In this document: positions 30,702 through 30,803 of the stretch, in pieces
Position numbering within the stretch: position 1 is the first letter of the stretch
Layout: every line of letters starts with the position of its first letter
Virus record (IMG/VR): IMGVR_UViG_3300031963_000649
Location: 1 to 30,803 of that record
Length of the DNA stretch: 30,803 nt
Source of the DNA: a virus
Direction: 5' to 3' (one strand)
Notes under the pieces: model-generated
The model's database searches: none
The model's input: only the letters and a program-made list of their open reading frames with translations
What the model was told of the DNA's origin: nothing
Program-made: the position numbers and the translations under genes

Positions 30702-30803
30702 TTAGGGAATTCCCTTTCTCCTTTTCCACATACTATGGGGCGACATAAATATTCCAGGATTTTTGATTTTTATGTAGTGAGGATACGGGGTTTTGGAGTA
30801 ATC
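30702..30803 (-). CDS. C-terminal fragment of an upstream gene
   Basis: A minus-strand frame is open from the right edge for 33 codons, with the sequence DYSKTPYPHYIKIKNPGIFM then SPHSMWKRRKGIP and a stop at 30702. Its Lys/Tyr-rich composition looks protein-like, and the location before the methyltransferase gene in the same direction fits. Only 33 residues are visible, so coding status and identity remain uncertain. Confidence 0.42.
   Translation of the reverse strand, partial: DYSKTPYPHYIKIKNPGIFMSPHSMWKRRKGIP

Noticed and set aside
1-30803. CRISPR array or integrase/attachment site
   Set aside because: No regularly spaced direct repeats were seen apart from codon-level repeats in fibre genes, and no recombinase or duplicated att-like core is present.

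Overview
The window is part of the genome of a low-GC tailed phage (Caudoviricetes). It most likely has a siphovirus body plan, with lambda-like packaging and neck genes and an HK97-fold capsid. Right to left, the minus strand carries a nearly complete morphogenesis module in canonical order: terminase small and large subunits, portal, prohead protease fused to the major capsid protein, head-tail joining, tail terminator, tail tube, frameshifted G/GT chaperones, a short 600-residue tape measure, distal tail and hub-like proteins, then fibres and adhesins. There is no integrase, repressor or tail sheath, so lifestyle cannot be judged. Collagen-like Gly-X-Y proteins, polyglycine adhesins, a phage-type bS21, the PCWxGY motif protein and a marine-phage virion protein suggest an aquatic environmental phage. 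Clear AGGAG-type ribosome binding sites point to a host that uses Shine-Dalgarno initiation. The host itself is unknown.

Layout. (1) 1-2552, minus: accessory genes (ribbon-helix-helix fragment, PCWxGY protein, bS21, unknown proteins, GIY-YIG homing endonuclease). (2) 2670-5680, minus: two small coding genes, then a non-coding block of about 960 bases (3240-4203), then a two-gene operon with a DUF4338-like protein. The non-coding block has its own promoters and terminators and holds a roughly 600-nt candidate ornate RNA with several loop-to-distal pairings, plus one or two candidate small RNAs. (3) 5700-7290, mostly plus: two tandem paralogous one-gene units with the same promoter, 5'-leader hairpin and terminator, a 48-residue minus-strand ORF, and a second GIY-YIG protein. 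(4) 7319-29709, minus: virion and packaging genes. A two-gene moron (26282-27176) with its own promoter and terminator sits between terminase and the neck gene. (5) 29696-30803, minus: a YkgJ-like cysteine-cluster protein, a methyltransferase and a fragment of another gene.

How it fits together. Terminase loads DNA through the portal into a capsid built from a protease-scaffold-MCP polyprotein gene. That gene has two internal in-frame starts with good ribosome binding sites, which could set the excess of capsid over protease. Tail length is set by the tape measure with G/GT chaperones made by -1 frameshifting at a T7 run. Adhesin genes follow the tail tip genes. Outside the virion module, small units are driven by strong TTGACT / TATATT promoters. 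Three of these share a spacer sequence and a covarying 5'-terminal hairpin with an ACAAG loop. The most interesting items are the structured RNA locus, the shared promoter-leader module, and the nested capsid gene.
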